The notes beneath the pieces are model-generated. The model was given only the letters and a program-made list of their open reading frames with translations. It searched no databases and was not told the origin of the DNA. The position numbers and the translations under genes are program-made. Shown piece after piece: positions 36,443 to 45,137 of a stretch of 45,993 nucleotides of DNA (position 1 is the stretch's first letter; each line of letters opens with the position of its first letter). The DNA is from Rhodospirillaceae bacterium (GTDB lineage Bacteria; Pseudomonadota; Alphaproteobacteria; Rhodospirillales; Casp-alpha2): contig JABJBP010000018.1 in assembly GCA_018665815.1 (NCBI GenBank), forward strand, positions 1 to 45,993. The letters run 5' to 3'.

Positions 36443-36514
36443 CTTTGTCTCCACCGTGCTTGGCCCCCGGTATGGACTGTATTAACGGCTCAGACGGGAA
36501 GAATCCAGCGGCCT

Positions 36515-36769
36515 TCAGCGTTGAAACAACTTGAACAACCCCATGGCATAGGCGGCATGAACGGCCAACACTGACCCCCAGCCGATCAACGGTAGCAAAA
36601 ACCACGCCTCATCAGGGAACAGCCAAAAATTTAGCGGCACGATTACGATCAAGCAGACGAAATACCCGATCAAATGCATGCCGAAACCCTTGACCCGCCG
36701 GCGCGCGGCCTGAGCTTGCGCGTCATTCGGATCATAACCATCCAAATTTCGGCTTGGTTCTTCACTCAT
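36515..36769 (-). CDS. 2TM domain small membrane protein
   Basis: This 84-residue protein has a charged cytoplasmic start (EEPSRNLDGYDPNDAQAQAARRRVKG) and two hydrophobic helices, MHLIGYFVCLIVIVPLNFWLF and LLPLIGWGSVLAVHAAYAMGL, joined by a short turn. It matches the 2TM domain family, which also occurs next to histidine kinases. Start at ATG 36769 is preferred; an ATG at 36790 adds seven residues. It lies upstream of pccA on the same strand with a 72-base gap. The function is unknown. Confidence 0.75.
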   Translation of the reverse strand: MSEEPSRNLDGYDPNDAQAQAARRRVKGFGMHLIGYFVCLIVIVPLNFWLFPDEAWFLLPLIGWGSVLAVHAAYAMGLFKLFQR

Positions 36770-36878
36770 GCAGCGTGCGCTCACATCCATAGTTTCGAGG
36801 GCCGAAACGGCTGCGGGCGCGGACTCGCCCGAGACCTAAGAATGCCATAAAGTGCCGCCAAGGTGGAGGTTTTGTCCA

Positions 36879-37306
36879 ATGGAAAACTCAAGGAGAGACC
36901 TAGGGCCCCTGCCCGGTCCCGACATCAATGCCGACGCGCGGACCTATTGGGCAGCGGCGGCCGAGGAAAGGTTGGTTGTTCAGTGCTGCGATGAATGTGG
37001 CATTTACCGTTTTTACCCCCGGCCTCTATGCCCCGACTGCGCCAGTGATCAAGCTACATGGACCGAGGTGTCCGGTCAGGGAAGGGTCCACACCTTCACG
37101 ATCGTCCACCGCGCGCCGAACAAAGAATTTCAGGCGATCACACCCTACGTCATTGCCTTGATCGATCTAGATGAAGGGCCGCGCATGATGGCAAATATTT
37201 GGGCAACGACGCCATTGAGGTGGCCATTGGCGACCGGGTCCGCGTTATCTTCGAAGAGCGCGATGGCGGCGCCAGGGTGCCGCAGTTCGTCCGCGCCGGG
37301 GATTAA
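36879..37306 (+). pseudogene. DUF35/OB-fold zinc-ribbon protein, one-base frameshift
   Basis: From ATG 36879 (GGTGGAGG upstream) the frame encodes the rubredoxin-like Zn ribbon CDECGIYRFYPRPLCPDC, then the OB-fold region FTIVHRAPNKEF. At the T run 37198-37200 one T seems missing. In the next frame the protein continues GNDAIEVAIGDRVRVIFEE to TAA 37304-37306, which is the normal DUF35 C-terminus. The intact length is about 142 residues. These proteins bind and assist thiolase-like partners, such as ChsH2 with the aldolase Ltp2. The partner gene starts six bases later. Frameshift by slippage or read error are both possible. Confidence 0.82.
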
Positions 37307-37311
37307 CCAGT

Positions 37312-38475
37312 ATGCTCCGCAACAAGGTCATTATCGCTGGCGTTGGTGATTCCGATATCGGCAAAGTGCCCGACATGAGCGGCCTGGCGCTGAATGCTCA
37401 GGCGGCGAAGCGCGCCCTGGATGACGCCGGTATGCGGATGAAGGACGTTGACGGCCTGCTTACCGCCTACTCCTTGACCGAGCCCTATTTCATGCTGGGC
37501 ACGGTGCTGGCGGAGTATTTGGGACTGCAACCCACCTATTGCGCGTCATTGGTGGTTGGCGGCGGCACGCCGGGTGCGGCGTTGCATCACGCCGCCATGG
37601 CCGTCACCACGGGCCAAGCAAAAGTCGTCCTGGTCACATGCGGCGAAAATCGGGCGACCGGCCAAAGCCGCGACGAAGCGGTCAACGCACTGACCCAAGT
37701 CGGCCATCCTTACTTTGAGAATCCCTATGGGCCCCTGGTGCCGGCGTTTTATGCCATGGTTACCCAGCGTTACATGCATGAATTCGGTACCCAGCGCGAA
37801 GACCTAGCCCACGTCGCCGTCCGCGCCCGTCATCATGCCGTACGCCATCCCAATTCGCCGATGAAGAGCGAGATCACTGTTGACGACGTCCTCGCATCAA
37901 AGCCCATTGCCGAGCCGCTCAATATGCTCGATTGCTGTTTTATATCGGATGCCGCCGGCGCTTTTATAGTGACCACGCCGGACCGCGCTGCTGATCTGGC
38001 AAACCGGCCCGCCTGGCTTTGGGGCATTGGTGAATGTCACACCCACGAACACATCACCCTGGCGCCCAGTCTCACGGAATTCGGCGCCGTGCAATCCGGG
38101 AGCCAGGCCTATGAGATGGCCGGCGTCGGCCCCAAAGACATCGACTTTGCCGAATTATATCACTGCTTCACCATCGTCCCGATCATCGAAGCCGAGGAAT
38201 TAGGTCTGGCCGAGCGAGTTAGCGGAGGTGAATTATTCGCCAGCGGAGAAACCGCCATCGAGGGCCGGTTGCCGATCAACACCCATGGTGGGTTGCTGTC
38301 CTACGCCCAGGCTGGCGCGTCAGGCGGTATTCACGGCATCGTCGAGGCGGTACGACAATTGCGCGGAGGTGAAAGTGCACGCCAGGTTCCTAAACACGAT
38401 ATTGCCTTGATCCACAATGAGGGTGGCGTGCTATCGTGGCATTGCACGATGATCCTAGGGAGAGACAAAAGATGA
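37312..38475 (+). CDS. Thiolase-like protein (SCP-x/lipid-transfer type), nucleophile Cys not apparent
   Basis: This 387-residue protein has a thiolase fold: NAQAAKRALDDAGM, the helix region SLVVGGGTPGAALHHAAMAV, and the C-terminal INTHGGLLSYAQAGASGGIHGI with the His-Gly motif. In catalytic thiolases the N-terminal helix begins with Cys (Cys-x-Ser-Gly); here that place reads GGGTPG, so no classical thiolase nucleophile. Such Cys-less members paired with DUF35 proteins act as retro-aldolases or of unknown type. It starts with an ATG six bases after the DUF35 stop and overlaps the next gene at ATGA. The carbon-carbon substrate is unknown. Confidence 0.87.
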   Translation: MLRNKVIIAGVGDSDIGKVPDMSGLALNAQAAKRALDDAGMRMKDVDGLLTAYSLTEPYFMLGTVLAEYLGLQPTYCASLVVGGGTPGAALHHAAMAVTTGQAKVVLVTCGENRATGQSRDEAVNALTQVGHPYFENPYGPLVPAFYAMVTQRYMHEFGTQREDLAHVAVRARHHAVRHPNSPMKSEITVDDVLASKPIAEPLNMLDCCFISDAAGAFIVTTPDRAADLANRPAWLWGIGECHTHEHITLAPSLTEFGAVQSGSQAYEMAGVGPKDIDFAELYHCFTIVPIIEAEELGLAERVSGGELFASGETAIEGRLPINTHGGLLSYAQAGASGGIHGIVEAVRQLRGGESARQVPKHDIALIHNEGGVLSWHCTMILGRDKR

Positions 38476-39404
38476 GCCGCCTGCTTCGCATTGCCGCCGC
38501 CCAATCGGGGCCTATCCAAAAAGCCGAGCCCCGTCAGGCCGTGGTTGCCCGGCTCTGTACCATGTTAGGAAAAGCCGCCGATGAGGGTGCCGATCTGGTT
38601 GTTTTTACGGAACTCGCGCTAACGACGTTCTTCCCGCGCTATTATGAAGAAGACCGCGATGAGATGGATTTATGGTTTGAGCGCGACATGCCCAATGCCG
38701 CGACGGAGCCCCTGTTCCGCCTGGCCCGCGAGCGCAGTGTCGGATTCTATTTGGGATACGGTGAACTGACGCCCGATGGACAACACTTCAACACCTCAAT
38801 CATTGTCGATAAATCGGGCACCTTGGTCGGCAAGTACCGCAAGGTGCATCTACCGGGCCATGACGAATTTGATCCGGAACGCGAGTTTCAACATCTGGAG
38901 AAACGCTATTTTCTGCCCGGCGATTTAGGCTTCCCCGTATGGCGCACCATGGGCGGTGTCATGGGCATGTGTATTTGCAATGATCGGCGCTGGCCGGAAA
39001 CCTTCCGGGTCATGGGCCTGCAAGGCGTTGAATTGGTCATGCTCGGTTACAACACGCCGTCGGTGAATTCACAAAAGCCCGATGAAGCCATCGAGAAACG
39101 CACCTTCCACAACCGCCTGGCTCTGCAGGCCGGCGCTTATCAAAACGCCACCTTCGTTGTCGGTGTCGCAAAAGCCGGTGATGAAGATGGCTTCCACCTG
39201 TTCGGCGAAAGCTGCATCGTCAATCCGGATGGCGAAATCATCGCCATGGCGGAAACCGAAGCTGATGAGGTCGTGATGGCAGAAATTGACCTGGATGACT
39301 GCAACTTCGGCAAATCGACGATGTTCGACTTCGCCCGCCACCGCCGGATTGAGCATTACGGGCGGATCACATCGCAGACCGGCGCGGAGCCACCGGCTGA
39401 ATAA
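38472..39404 (+). CDS. N-carbamoyl-D-amino acid hydrolase-like carbon-nitrogen hydrolase
   Basis: This 310-residue nitrilase-superfamily enzyme has the catalytic triad visible: Glu47 (VFTELAL), Lys124 (KYRKVHLPGH) and Cys169 in MCICNDRRWPETFR. The ICNDRRWPE segment and the Glu position are those of D-carbamoylase, which converts N-carbamoyl amino acids to free amino acid, CO2 and ammonia. Start is ATG 38472 with AGGGAGAG upstream, overlapping the thiolase-like stop. No hydantoinase is nearby, so the true substrate may be another carbamoyl or amide compound. Confidence 0.9.
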   Translation: MSRLLRIAAAQSGPIQKAEPRQAVVARLCTMLGKAADEGADLVVFTELALTTFFPRYYEEDRDEMDLWFERDMPNAATEPLFRLARERSVGFYLGYGELTPDGQHFNTSIIVDKSGTLVGKYRKVHLPGHDEFDPEREFQHLEKRYFLPGDLGFPVWRTMGGVMGMCICNDRRWPETFRVMGLQGVELVMLGYNTPSVNSQKPDEAIEKRTFHNRLALQAGAYQNATFVVGVAKAGDEDGFHLFGESCIVNPDGEIIAMAETEADEVVMAEIDLDDCNFGKSTMFDFARHRRIEHYGRITSQTGAEPPAE

Positions 39405-39407
39405 CAG

Positions 39408-40280
39408 TCAAACCGTCGGTGCATCGCCGGCGACCGTGGTCCGCCGCATGACGCGGCGATAGCGTTGAGAATCCCATGGCCGGCCGCGGTGATTGACGCA
39501 GCGGTTATCCCACATGACCAAATCGCCAACCGACCATTTATGGACATAGACGAATTTGTCGTTCGCCGCGTGGGCCAGCAATTCATCCAATAGCGCCCTC
39601 CCCTCACCCCGGTCCATGTCACGGATATAGGCCGCATGAGAACCGACGTAGAGCGACTTGCGCCCATTGACCGGGCTAATGCGCGCCAGGGTTTGTGGCA
39701 CCGGCGGCACCTCGGCTTTTTCGATATCAAAAAATGTCTCGCCCGCGTCGTAGCCCATGGAGGCCCGGGAATAGGCCAGGCTGTGCTCTGCGACCAAGCC
39801 ATCAAGGCGCGCCTGCATGTACGGCGCCAATGCATCCCAGGCTGCCCGCATGTCGCAAAACTCTGTCTCGCCAGCATCTGGCGGGACTTCGCGCGCCGAC
39901 AACAATGATGCCTTCGATGGTGTGCGTTTAAACGATGAGTCGGAGTGCCAAAGCTGATTGCCCCGGTTGTAGGACATGGCTTCGGCGTTCTCGGGCAATA
40001 GATTGCCATCCGGGCCTATGTTCGATATGTCCGAAATATACGGATTACTGACAGAGCGCTCCCGGTGGCGGCGGACCGACGGTTCCAGATCGCCGAAGCG
40101 TTTAGAAAAAGCGATCTGCTGATCATCGGTGATATTTTGGTCTGGAAAGATCGCCACGCCATGCGCCTCGAAAGCGGCTTCGATATTGTCGAAGATACGC
40201 TGATCCAGCGGCCCGCCTAAATCCACGCCGGAAATGCGAGCAACGAAATCACCTTTAACGGATGTAACCTGAACGGACAT
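39408..40280 (-). CDS. TauD/TfdA-family Fe(II)/2-oxoglutarate dioxygenase
   Basis: This 290-residue jelly-roll enzyme has the iron triad visible as His112-x-Asp114 in LWHSDSSF and His264 in CVNHRGRPWD. The 2-oxoglutarate-binding Arg is in RVMRRTT. The pattern NPYISDISNIGPDG is closest to TfdA-like (aryloxyalkanoate) members rather than taurine dioxygenase, but the substrate cannot be set. The start is 8 bases after the pccB stop, so it is in a pccB operon. Its 3' end converges on the carbamoylase with a 3-base gap. Confidence 0.9.
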   Translation of the reverse strand: MSVQVTSVKGDFVARISGVDLGGPLDQRIFDNIEAAFEAHGVAIFPDQNITDDQQIAFSKRFGDLEPSVRRHRERSVSNPYISDISNIGPDGNLLPENAEAMSYNRGNQLWHSDSSFKRTPSKASLLSAREVPPDAGETEFCDMRAAWDALAPYMQARLDGLVAEHSLAYSRASMGYDAGETFFDIEKAEVPPVPQTLARISPVNGRKSLYVGSHAAYIRDMDRGEGRALLDELLAHAANDKFVYVHKWSVGDLVMWDNRCVNHRGRPWDSQRYRRVMRRTTVAGDAPTV

Positions 40281-40288
40281 GGCGGAAC

Positions 40289-41821
40289 CTATAGTGGGAT
40301 ATTCGCGTGTTTTTTCCAGGGGTTTTCGAGCTTCTTATCCCGCAGCATACGGAGGCTTCGAGCGACCCGCATTCGGGTATTGTGCGGCATGATGACGTCG
40401 TCAATGAACCCCCGATGACCGGCAATGAACGGATTGGCGAAGCGCTGACGGTACTCCTCCGTGCGTTGCTCGATCTTCTCAGTATCACCGATATCCGATC
40501 GAAAGATGATTTCCACAGCCCCCTTCGGCCCCATGACAGCGATCTCGGCCGACGGCCAAGCGAAATTGACATCGCCACGCAAATGTTTGGAACTCATGAC
40601 GTCGTAGGCGCCGCCATAGGCCTTGCGCGTGATCACCGTAATCTTCGGCACCGTCGCCTCGGCAAATGCAAACAGCAACTTCGCGCCGTGCTTGATGATG
40701 CCACCGTATTCCTGGGCAGTCCCCGGCATGAAGCCCGGGACATCAACCAGCGTGACGATCGGAATGTTGAAACAATCGCAAAAACGCACGAAGCGCGCGG
40801 CCTTGATTGATGAACTGATATCCAAGCACCCTGCCAGCACCATCGGTTGATTGGCAACGATGCCAACCGTTTGGCCCTCGACACGGCCAAACCCGATGAT
40901 GATGTTGCCGGCATATTCCGGCTGCAATTCAAAAAAATCGCCCTCATCGACCATCTTGGTGATCAATTCCTTCATGTCGTAGGGCTTGTTCGGATTGTCG
41001 GGGACCAACGTGTCGAGCGACATTTCAACCCGGGACGCCGGATCAGGGGTCGATCGGACGGGCGGCTTTTCCTTGTTGTTGGCCGGCAGGTAATCAATGA
41101 ACCGGCGCAGATACAGCAACGCCTCCATATCATTTTCAAAGGCCTTGTCGGCGACGCCGGATTTCCCCGTGTGGGTTTCAGCACCACCCAGTTCCTCATG
41201 CGTGACTTCTTCGTGGGTGACGGTCTTCACGACATCCGGGCCGGTGACGAACATGTAACTCGAATCCTTCACCATGAAGATGAAGTCAGTCATCGCCGGC
41301 GAATACACCGCACCGCCGGCACACGGCCCCATGATCATGGAAATTTGCGGCACGACGCCCGACGCCAGCACATTGCGTTGAAACACTTCGGCGTAGCCGG
41401 CCAGCGAGGCGACACCTTCTTGGATGCGGGCACCACCCGAATCGTTCAAGCCGATGACAGGCGCGCCAACCTTCATGGCTTGATCCATGACTTTGCAGAT
41501 CTTCTCGGCGTGAGCTTCCGACAGCGATCCGCCGAACACCGTGAAGTCCTGGGAGAACACAAAGATCAAGCGGCCGTTGACGGTACCGTATCCGGTGACG
41601 ACGCCGTCGCCCGGAATGGTTTGTTCTTCCATGCCGAAATCCGTGCAACGGTGGCCGACAAACATGTCCCATTCTTCAAATGAGCCAGGATCGAGAAGCA
41701 ACTCAATGCGCTCACGCGCCGTCAATTTGCCTTTCTTGTGTTGGGCTTCGATTCGCGGCTCGCCGCCGCCAAGCCGCGCTTTGTCGCGTTTTTCTTCGAG
41801 CTGCTGAATGATGTCTTGCAT
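40289..41821 (-). CDS. pccB: Propionyl-CoA carboxylase beta subunit
   Basis: The 510-residue carboxyltransferase takes CO2 from biotin on PccA to propionyl-CoA. Both halves are clear: [54 protein letters not shown] in the first, [20 protein letters not shown] and [14 protein letters not shown] in the second, the signatures of the propionyl type. Start is ATG 41821 behind GGAGG; an upstream frame to 41878 is not conserved. The TfdA-type gene follows. Confidence 0.95.
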   Translation of the reverse strand: MQDIIQQLEEKRDKARLGGGEPRIEAQHKKGKLTARERIELLLDPGSFEEWDMFVGHRCTDFGMEEQTIPGDGVVTGYGTVNGRLIFVFSQDFTVFGGSLSEAHAEKICKVMDQAMKVGAPVIGLNDSGGARIQEGVASLAGYAEVFQRNVLASGVVPQISMIMGPCAGGAVYSPAMTDFIFMVKDSSYMFVTGPDVVKTVTHEEVTHEELGGAETHTGKSGVADKAFENDMEALLYLRRFIDYLPANNKEKPPVRSTPDPASRVEMSLDTLVPDNPNKPYDMKELITKMVDEGDFFELQPEYAGNIIIGFGRVEGQTVGIVANQPMVLAGCLDISSSIKAARFVRFCDCFNIPIVTLVDVPGFMPGTAQEYGGIIKHGAKLLFAFAEATVPKITVITRKAYGGAYDVMSSKHLRGDVNFAWPSAEIAVMGPKGAVEIIFRSDIGDTEKIEQRTEEYRQRFANPFIAGHRGFIDDVIMPHNTRMRVARSLRMLRDKKLENPWKKHANIPL

Positions 41822-41982
41822 GCCAACCTCCTGGACTTTGGGGCCTCGGGCCCGAAATTGCTCCCCGAACGCCTCCAAAATAGGAAAGCCGGGCTGGCGC
41901 GGCTAGCAAAAACTCATTCCCCACGTCGAAACCCCATGCTATCCCGATAAGTGAAGTTTCAGTTTCAGTGGATCAACACCCC

Positions 41983-42057
41983 ATGGCGCTCAGCGAAACC
42001 GAGGTTCAGCGCTACCATGAAGACGGGTTGGTCATCGCGTCGGAGGTCAGGGTGAGA
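41983..42057 (+). pseudogene. Phytanoyl-CoA dioxygenase N-terminal fragment
   Basis: MALSETEVQRYHEDGLVIAS, from ATG 41983, is the typical first 20 residues of PhyH-family dioxygenases (the Q-Y-H-x-D-G motif). Similarity ends after about 25 codons, where the frame turns into the antisense of the PAS-like gene's end. There is no Fe-binding His-x-Asp region. It looks like a relic left by a deletion. Confidence 0.55.
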
Positions 42058-42082
42058 GAAATTCGAATTTCAATCTCATGGT

Positions 42083-42622
42083 TTACTCCACTGGATCAAA
42101 ATCCAGACCCGTCACCAGATGTGCGACCTCACAATCACCGCCGCCATCGCTGCCATCGCCGGCCGCAAGCGGCAGCACCAAGGAATGGAACGACCGATGT
42201 TCCTTGCCGGCAACCCACGTCACCTTGCCTTTGTTGAGCACTGGAATGGCCGGTTCGAGAACCATTTGGAATCCGTCCAGGGCGATACCAAGCATCTCGC
42301 CATCATATATTTCGCGCATCTGCTTTCCGGTGCCCTCGAACCCAAGCACGTCGGTCAATCCCGTCCCCCAAAAGCGGACCGTAAACTCGGCCCAACCATC
42401 AATGACGTCACGGACATGGATATAAGGTGCGATCTCAAATAGCACCATTAAATCGAATTCCCGCCAACCCGGATAGGGCCGCGAGCCCCGCTTGGCGGCC
42501 CAATATTCGAAGAGTCCAATCAACGGCTTGGATTGAAGTTGATCAACCGAGGTGATGCGCACTCGCTCGAATGGTCCGCCCTGATCTTCAGCGTTTGAAA
42601 ACGGTTCCTCGGTGGACGTCAC
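42083..42622 (-). CDS. PAS-type domain protein (PAS_5-like)
   Basis: This 179-residue protein has the pattern of a single PAS-like sensor common in Rhodospirillales: PLIGLFEYWAAKRGSRPYPGWREFD, then DVIDGWAEFTVRFWGTGLTDVLGFEGTGKQ and a strand-rich end with VTWVAGKEHRSFHSLVLPL. No kinase or cyclase domain follows, so it may act as a stand-alone small-molecule sensor. The ligand is unknown. The relic at 41983 ends just past its 3' end. Confidence 0.75.
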   Translation of the reverse strand: MTSTEEPFSNAEDQGGPFERVRITSVDQLQSKPLIGLFEYWAAKRGSRPYPGWREFDLMVLFEIAPYIHVRDVIDGWAEFTVRFWGTGLTDVLGFEGTGKQMREIYDGEMLGIALDGFQMVLEPAIPVLNKGKVTWVAGKEHRSFHSLVLPLAAGDGSDGGGDCEVAHLVTGLDFDPVE

Positions 42623-42760
42623 GCACTAACCCTCAACCAATTTATCGGATCATTATGATATGGGGATCTGTCGTAAAGATTACGTACGAAAAATAATTTC
42701 ATGTCATGTGACGCCCGTCACCGATTTACACACCTAGTCCCTATAGAATCACGCCTTCAC

Positions 42761-42795
42761 TGTCCGAGCCCGAAAATTCATTTGCGGGCCGGACA
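42761..42795 (+). other. Stem-loop in the leader of the homocysteine methyltransferase gene
   Basis: TGTCCG and GCCCG (with a bulged A between them) pair with CGGGC and CGGACA around a 12-base loop, giving an 11-bp stem. It ends 39 bases before the start codon, with no T run. It could be a regulatory leader, but I cannot match it to a known SAM or SAH riboswitch. The rest of the 212-base gap shows nothing else. Confidence 0.5.
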
Positions 42796-42834
42796 ATAAT
42801 TCTCAGTCACAACATTGTTTTGCAGGAGAATAAA

Positions 42835-43773
42835 ATGGCACGATATCGCCATGCTCTACCACAACTGAACGGCGACATTTTTCTTACCGACGCCGGCCTC
42901 GAAACCGATTTGATCTTCAACCACGGCATCGATATCAGGGAATTCGCAGTTCACACGCTTCTCCCCGAATCAAGCGGCCGCGCCGCTTTGGCGAAATACC
43001 TTCGCGGTTATTTAGATCTTGCCAAATCCCAAGGCACCGGTCTGGTCCTGGACAGCCAGACCTGGAAAGCCCATATGCACTGGGCCGATGATCTCGGCGC
43101 GACGGAAGCCGAGATTAGAACGGCTAACCAAGACGCCATCAAATTTATCGCCCAGCTCCGCGAGGAATTTGCGGGCAACACGAGTGCCGTCGTCTTGAAC
43201 GGCGTTGTCGGGCCTTGTGGTGACGCCTATGCACCGGAAGCCGCTGTCGCCATCGATCAAGCCGAGGCCTATCACGCTAAGCAATTGGCCTGGCTGGCGG
43301 AAACCGATGCCGACATGGTCACCGCCCTGACCTTCACGCAATCCGATGAGGCCGCCGGGTTCGCCCGCGCGGCGCGCACCGTAGGATTGCCTTCAGTCAT
43401 CTCATTCACCGTTGAAACCGATGGCAGCCTGCCGACCGGCCAACCGCTGAATGAGGCCATCGAGGCCGTCGATGCGGCCAGCGACAACGCACCGGCGTAC
43501 TACATGGTCAACTGCGCACATCCCGACCACTTCGCCCATGTCCTTGGTAATGAGGCCTGGGCGCAACGCATTCGCGGTCTACGTTGTAATGCGTCGCGCC
43601 AAAGCCACGCGGAATTGGACGCCTGCGAGGTGCTGGATGATGGCAATCCGCATGAGCTTGTCCAGCAATACCGCGACATGCGCCAGAAAATGCCCTGGCT
43701 CAACGTCTTCGGCGGTTGTTGCGGCTCGGATATCCGTCACGTCACGGAGATCGCCTACGCGATTGCGGCTTAA
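42835..43773 (+). CDS. Homocysteine S-methyltransferase family protein
   Basis: This 312-residue Zn-dependent barrel has the ligand Cys227 in VNCAHP and the pair Cys295-Cys296 in FGGCCGSD, which form the zinc thiol site. LTDAGLETDLIF near the start is the family pattern. It transfers methyl groups from S-methylmethionine, betaine or SAM to homocysteine; the B12 and folate domains of MetH are absent. Start at ATG 42835 has GGAG eight bases upstream. It ends in a hairpin shared with the convergent CbiX gene. Confidence 0.88.
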   Translation: MARYRHALPQLNGDIFLTDAGLETDLIFNHGIDIREFAVHTLLPESSGRAALAKYLRGYLDLAKSQGTGLVLDSQTWKAHMHWADDLGATEAEIRTANQDAIKFIAQLREEFAGNTSAVVLNGVVGPCGDAYAPEAAVAIDQAEAYHAKQLAWLAETDADMVTALTFTQSDEAAGFARAARTVGLPSVISFTVETDGSLPTGQPLNEAIEAVDAASDNAPAYYMVNCAHPDHFAHVLGNEAWAQRIRGLRCNASRQSHAELDACEVLDDGNPHELVQQYRDMRQKMPWLNVFGGCCGSDIRHVTEIAYAIAA

Positions 43774-43798
43774 GGCAGCCGTTACACAAAGCTCGTTC

Positions 43799-43837
43799 GA
43801 TTAGGGCGGCGAGAAATCGTTGCCCTAATCACTTTTC
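43799..43837 (+). terminator. Hairpin at the HMT/cbiX convergence
   Basis: A 14-bp stem (43799-43812 with 43817-43830, two G-T wobbles) and GAAA tetraloop is followed by ACTTTTC. It overlaps the stop codon of cbiX on the other strand, so it can end both transcripts, with a T run only for the plus strand. Confidence 0.8.
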
Positions 43838-44985
43838 AAGTGTTTGCGTACGCTTTCCGGCCCGAGCGGATGATCGGCTTGTGGGTAGGGTTGATGTTCG
43901 TGGTCGTGGCCATGGTCGTGACTATCGTGATCATGGCTATGGTCGTGCCTGTGATCATGCCCATGGTCGTGATCATGACTATGATCATGATCGTGGCTGG
44001 GTTCGTGATCATGAGAATGATCATGATCCATATCCAACCGGCAAGCCCCCGTACAGAACGTGTCGCAAAGATCGCAATCTTCGACGTTTGAGCCCGGTGC
44101 GCTGGCGCCCTGGCCTTCAACGTGATGATGATGACTCTCCTGGGCTAGACCGACCTCGGCTTCAAAGCCTAAGACCTGTTCGCGGTATTTGCAGAGCGCG
44201 CAATTCATAGCGTTGTCGCCGTCGAGAATTTCACTCACCCGCTCGGCAAACGTCGCCAACACTTTCGGGTGATCGTTGAGATAATCCGCCTTCACAAATT
44301 CAATATCGGGATTGGCTTCGGCAACCATGTCGGTGAACCCATAAATGCGATCGATCAACACCCCGGTAAACAGAAAATACGGGAATACAACGACCCGTTT
44401 GTAGCCAAGCTTCGTGACATGCTCCAAACACGGCTCAACCAGCGGGAACGTCACCCCGGAATAGCCGACCTCGCACCAGCCGAACCCCATGCCTTCCCAT
44501 AGCAAACGCGCGATTTTCGATACATTTGAATTGGCGTCCGGATCACTGGCGCCGCGGCCAATAACGACCAAGCACGTCTCGTGCAACGCAACCTCACCGT
44601 TCGCCGTATTGGCGCCGTCGAGGGCGTCTTGAATCCGCTCGGCAGCGGCGGCGACCATTTTGGTGTCCACACCCAAGTCACGCCCGTATTCGATTTTGAT
44701 GTCGTGCTTGGCGGCATAGGTGTTCAGCACAGTCGGAATGTCGTTCTTCGCGTGCATGGCGGCAAACAGCATGCCGGGCACAGCCAGGATATGATCACAG
44801 CCTTGTTCGCGTAGCTTATCCAATCCGTCGCGGATCACCGGGTTGGCGAATTCCAGATACCCGTACTCCACCGGCCAATCGAGGAAAAACTCCGGCAGCC
44901 GGTCGGCCAGCACGGCAAACTCATCAACGGCCGCCTGGCTCCGTGAGCCGTGACCGCAAACCATGACACCGATTTTTCCGCCCAT
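43825..44985 (-). CDS. cbiX: Sirohydrochlorin cobaltochelatase CbiX with Cys clusters and His tail
   Basis: The 386-residue class II chelatase inserts cobalt into sirohydrochlorin for anaerobic-type cobalamin synthesis. The two lobes are visible: GHGSR near residue 11 with the catalytic His, and VIGRGASDPDANSNVSKIA about 141-159 in the second repeat, with FPYFLFTGVL at 201. After residue 255 comes an MxCxxC motif (MNCALC, 260-265) like the Fe-S site of long CbiX, a second CDLCDTFCTGAC cluster (304-315), and a tail (319-364) of Asp-His repeats. The tail may store or hand over Co or Zn. No cobalamin riboswitch is seen upstream. Confidence 0.92.
   Translation of the reverse strand: MGGKIGVMVCGHGSRSQAAVDEFAVLADRLPEFFLDWPVEYGYLEFANPVIRDGLDKLREQGCDHILAVPGMLFAAMHAKNDIPTVLNTYAAKHDIKIEYGRDLGVDTKMVAAAAERIQDALDGANTANGEVALHETCLVVIGRGASDPDANSNVSKIARLLWEGMGFGWCEVGYSGVTFPLVEPCLEHVTKLGYKRVVVFPYFLFTGVLIDRIYGFTDMVAEANPDIEFVKADYLNDHPKVLATFAERVSEILDGDNAMNCALCKYREQVLGFEAEVGLAQESHHHHVEGQGASAPGSNVEDCDLCDTFCTGACRLDMDHDHSHDHEPSHDHDHSHDHDHGHDHRHDHSHDHDSHDHGHDHEHQPYPQADHPLGPESVRKHLKSD
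43894..44031. repeat. DNA repeat encoding the Asp-His tail of CbiX
   Basis: Imperfect short repeats of CATGATCATGACCAT-like units encode 46 residues, of which about half are His. It is coding, in frame with CbiX. Length is likely to vary among strains by slippage. Confidence 0.8.
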
Positions 44986-45137
44986 TTGAAGGCTCCTTCA
45001 CGCGAGAGGGTAATTTGGATGCCCGGGCACAAAAAAACGATAAGCCCTAGCCACACTCACATATCAAGCCCGCCCTGCCCCGGCAAGCCGCACCGGGTGC
45101 ATGGGTGTGTGCGGCGGCCAGTTGGGTGAGTATAGCG

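Noticed and set aside
43894-44031. Short DNA repeats as a CRISPR or regulatory repeat
   Set aside because: The repeats are in frame and code for Asp-His pairs in CbiX; units have no spacers.
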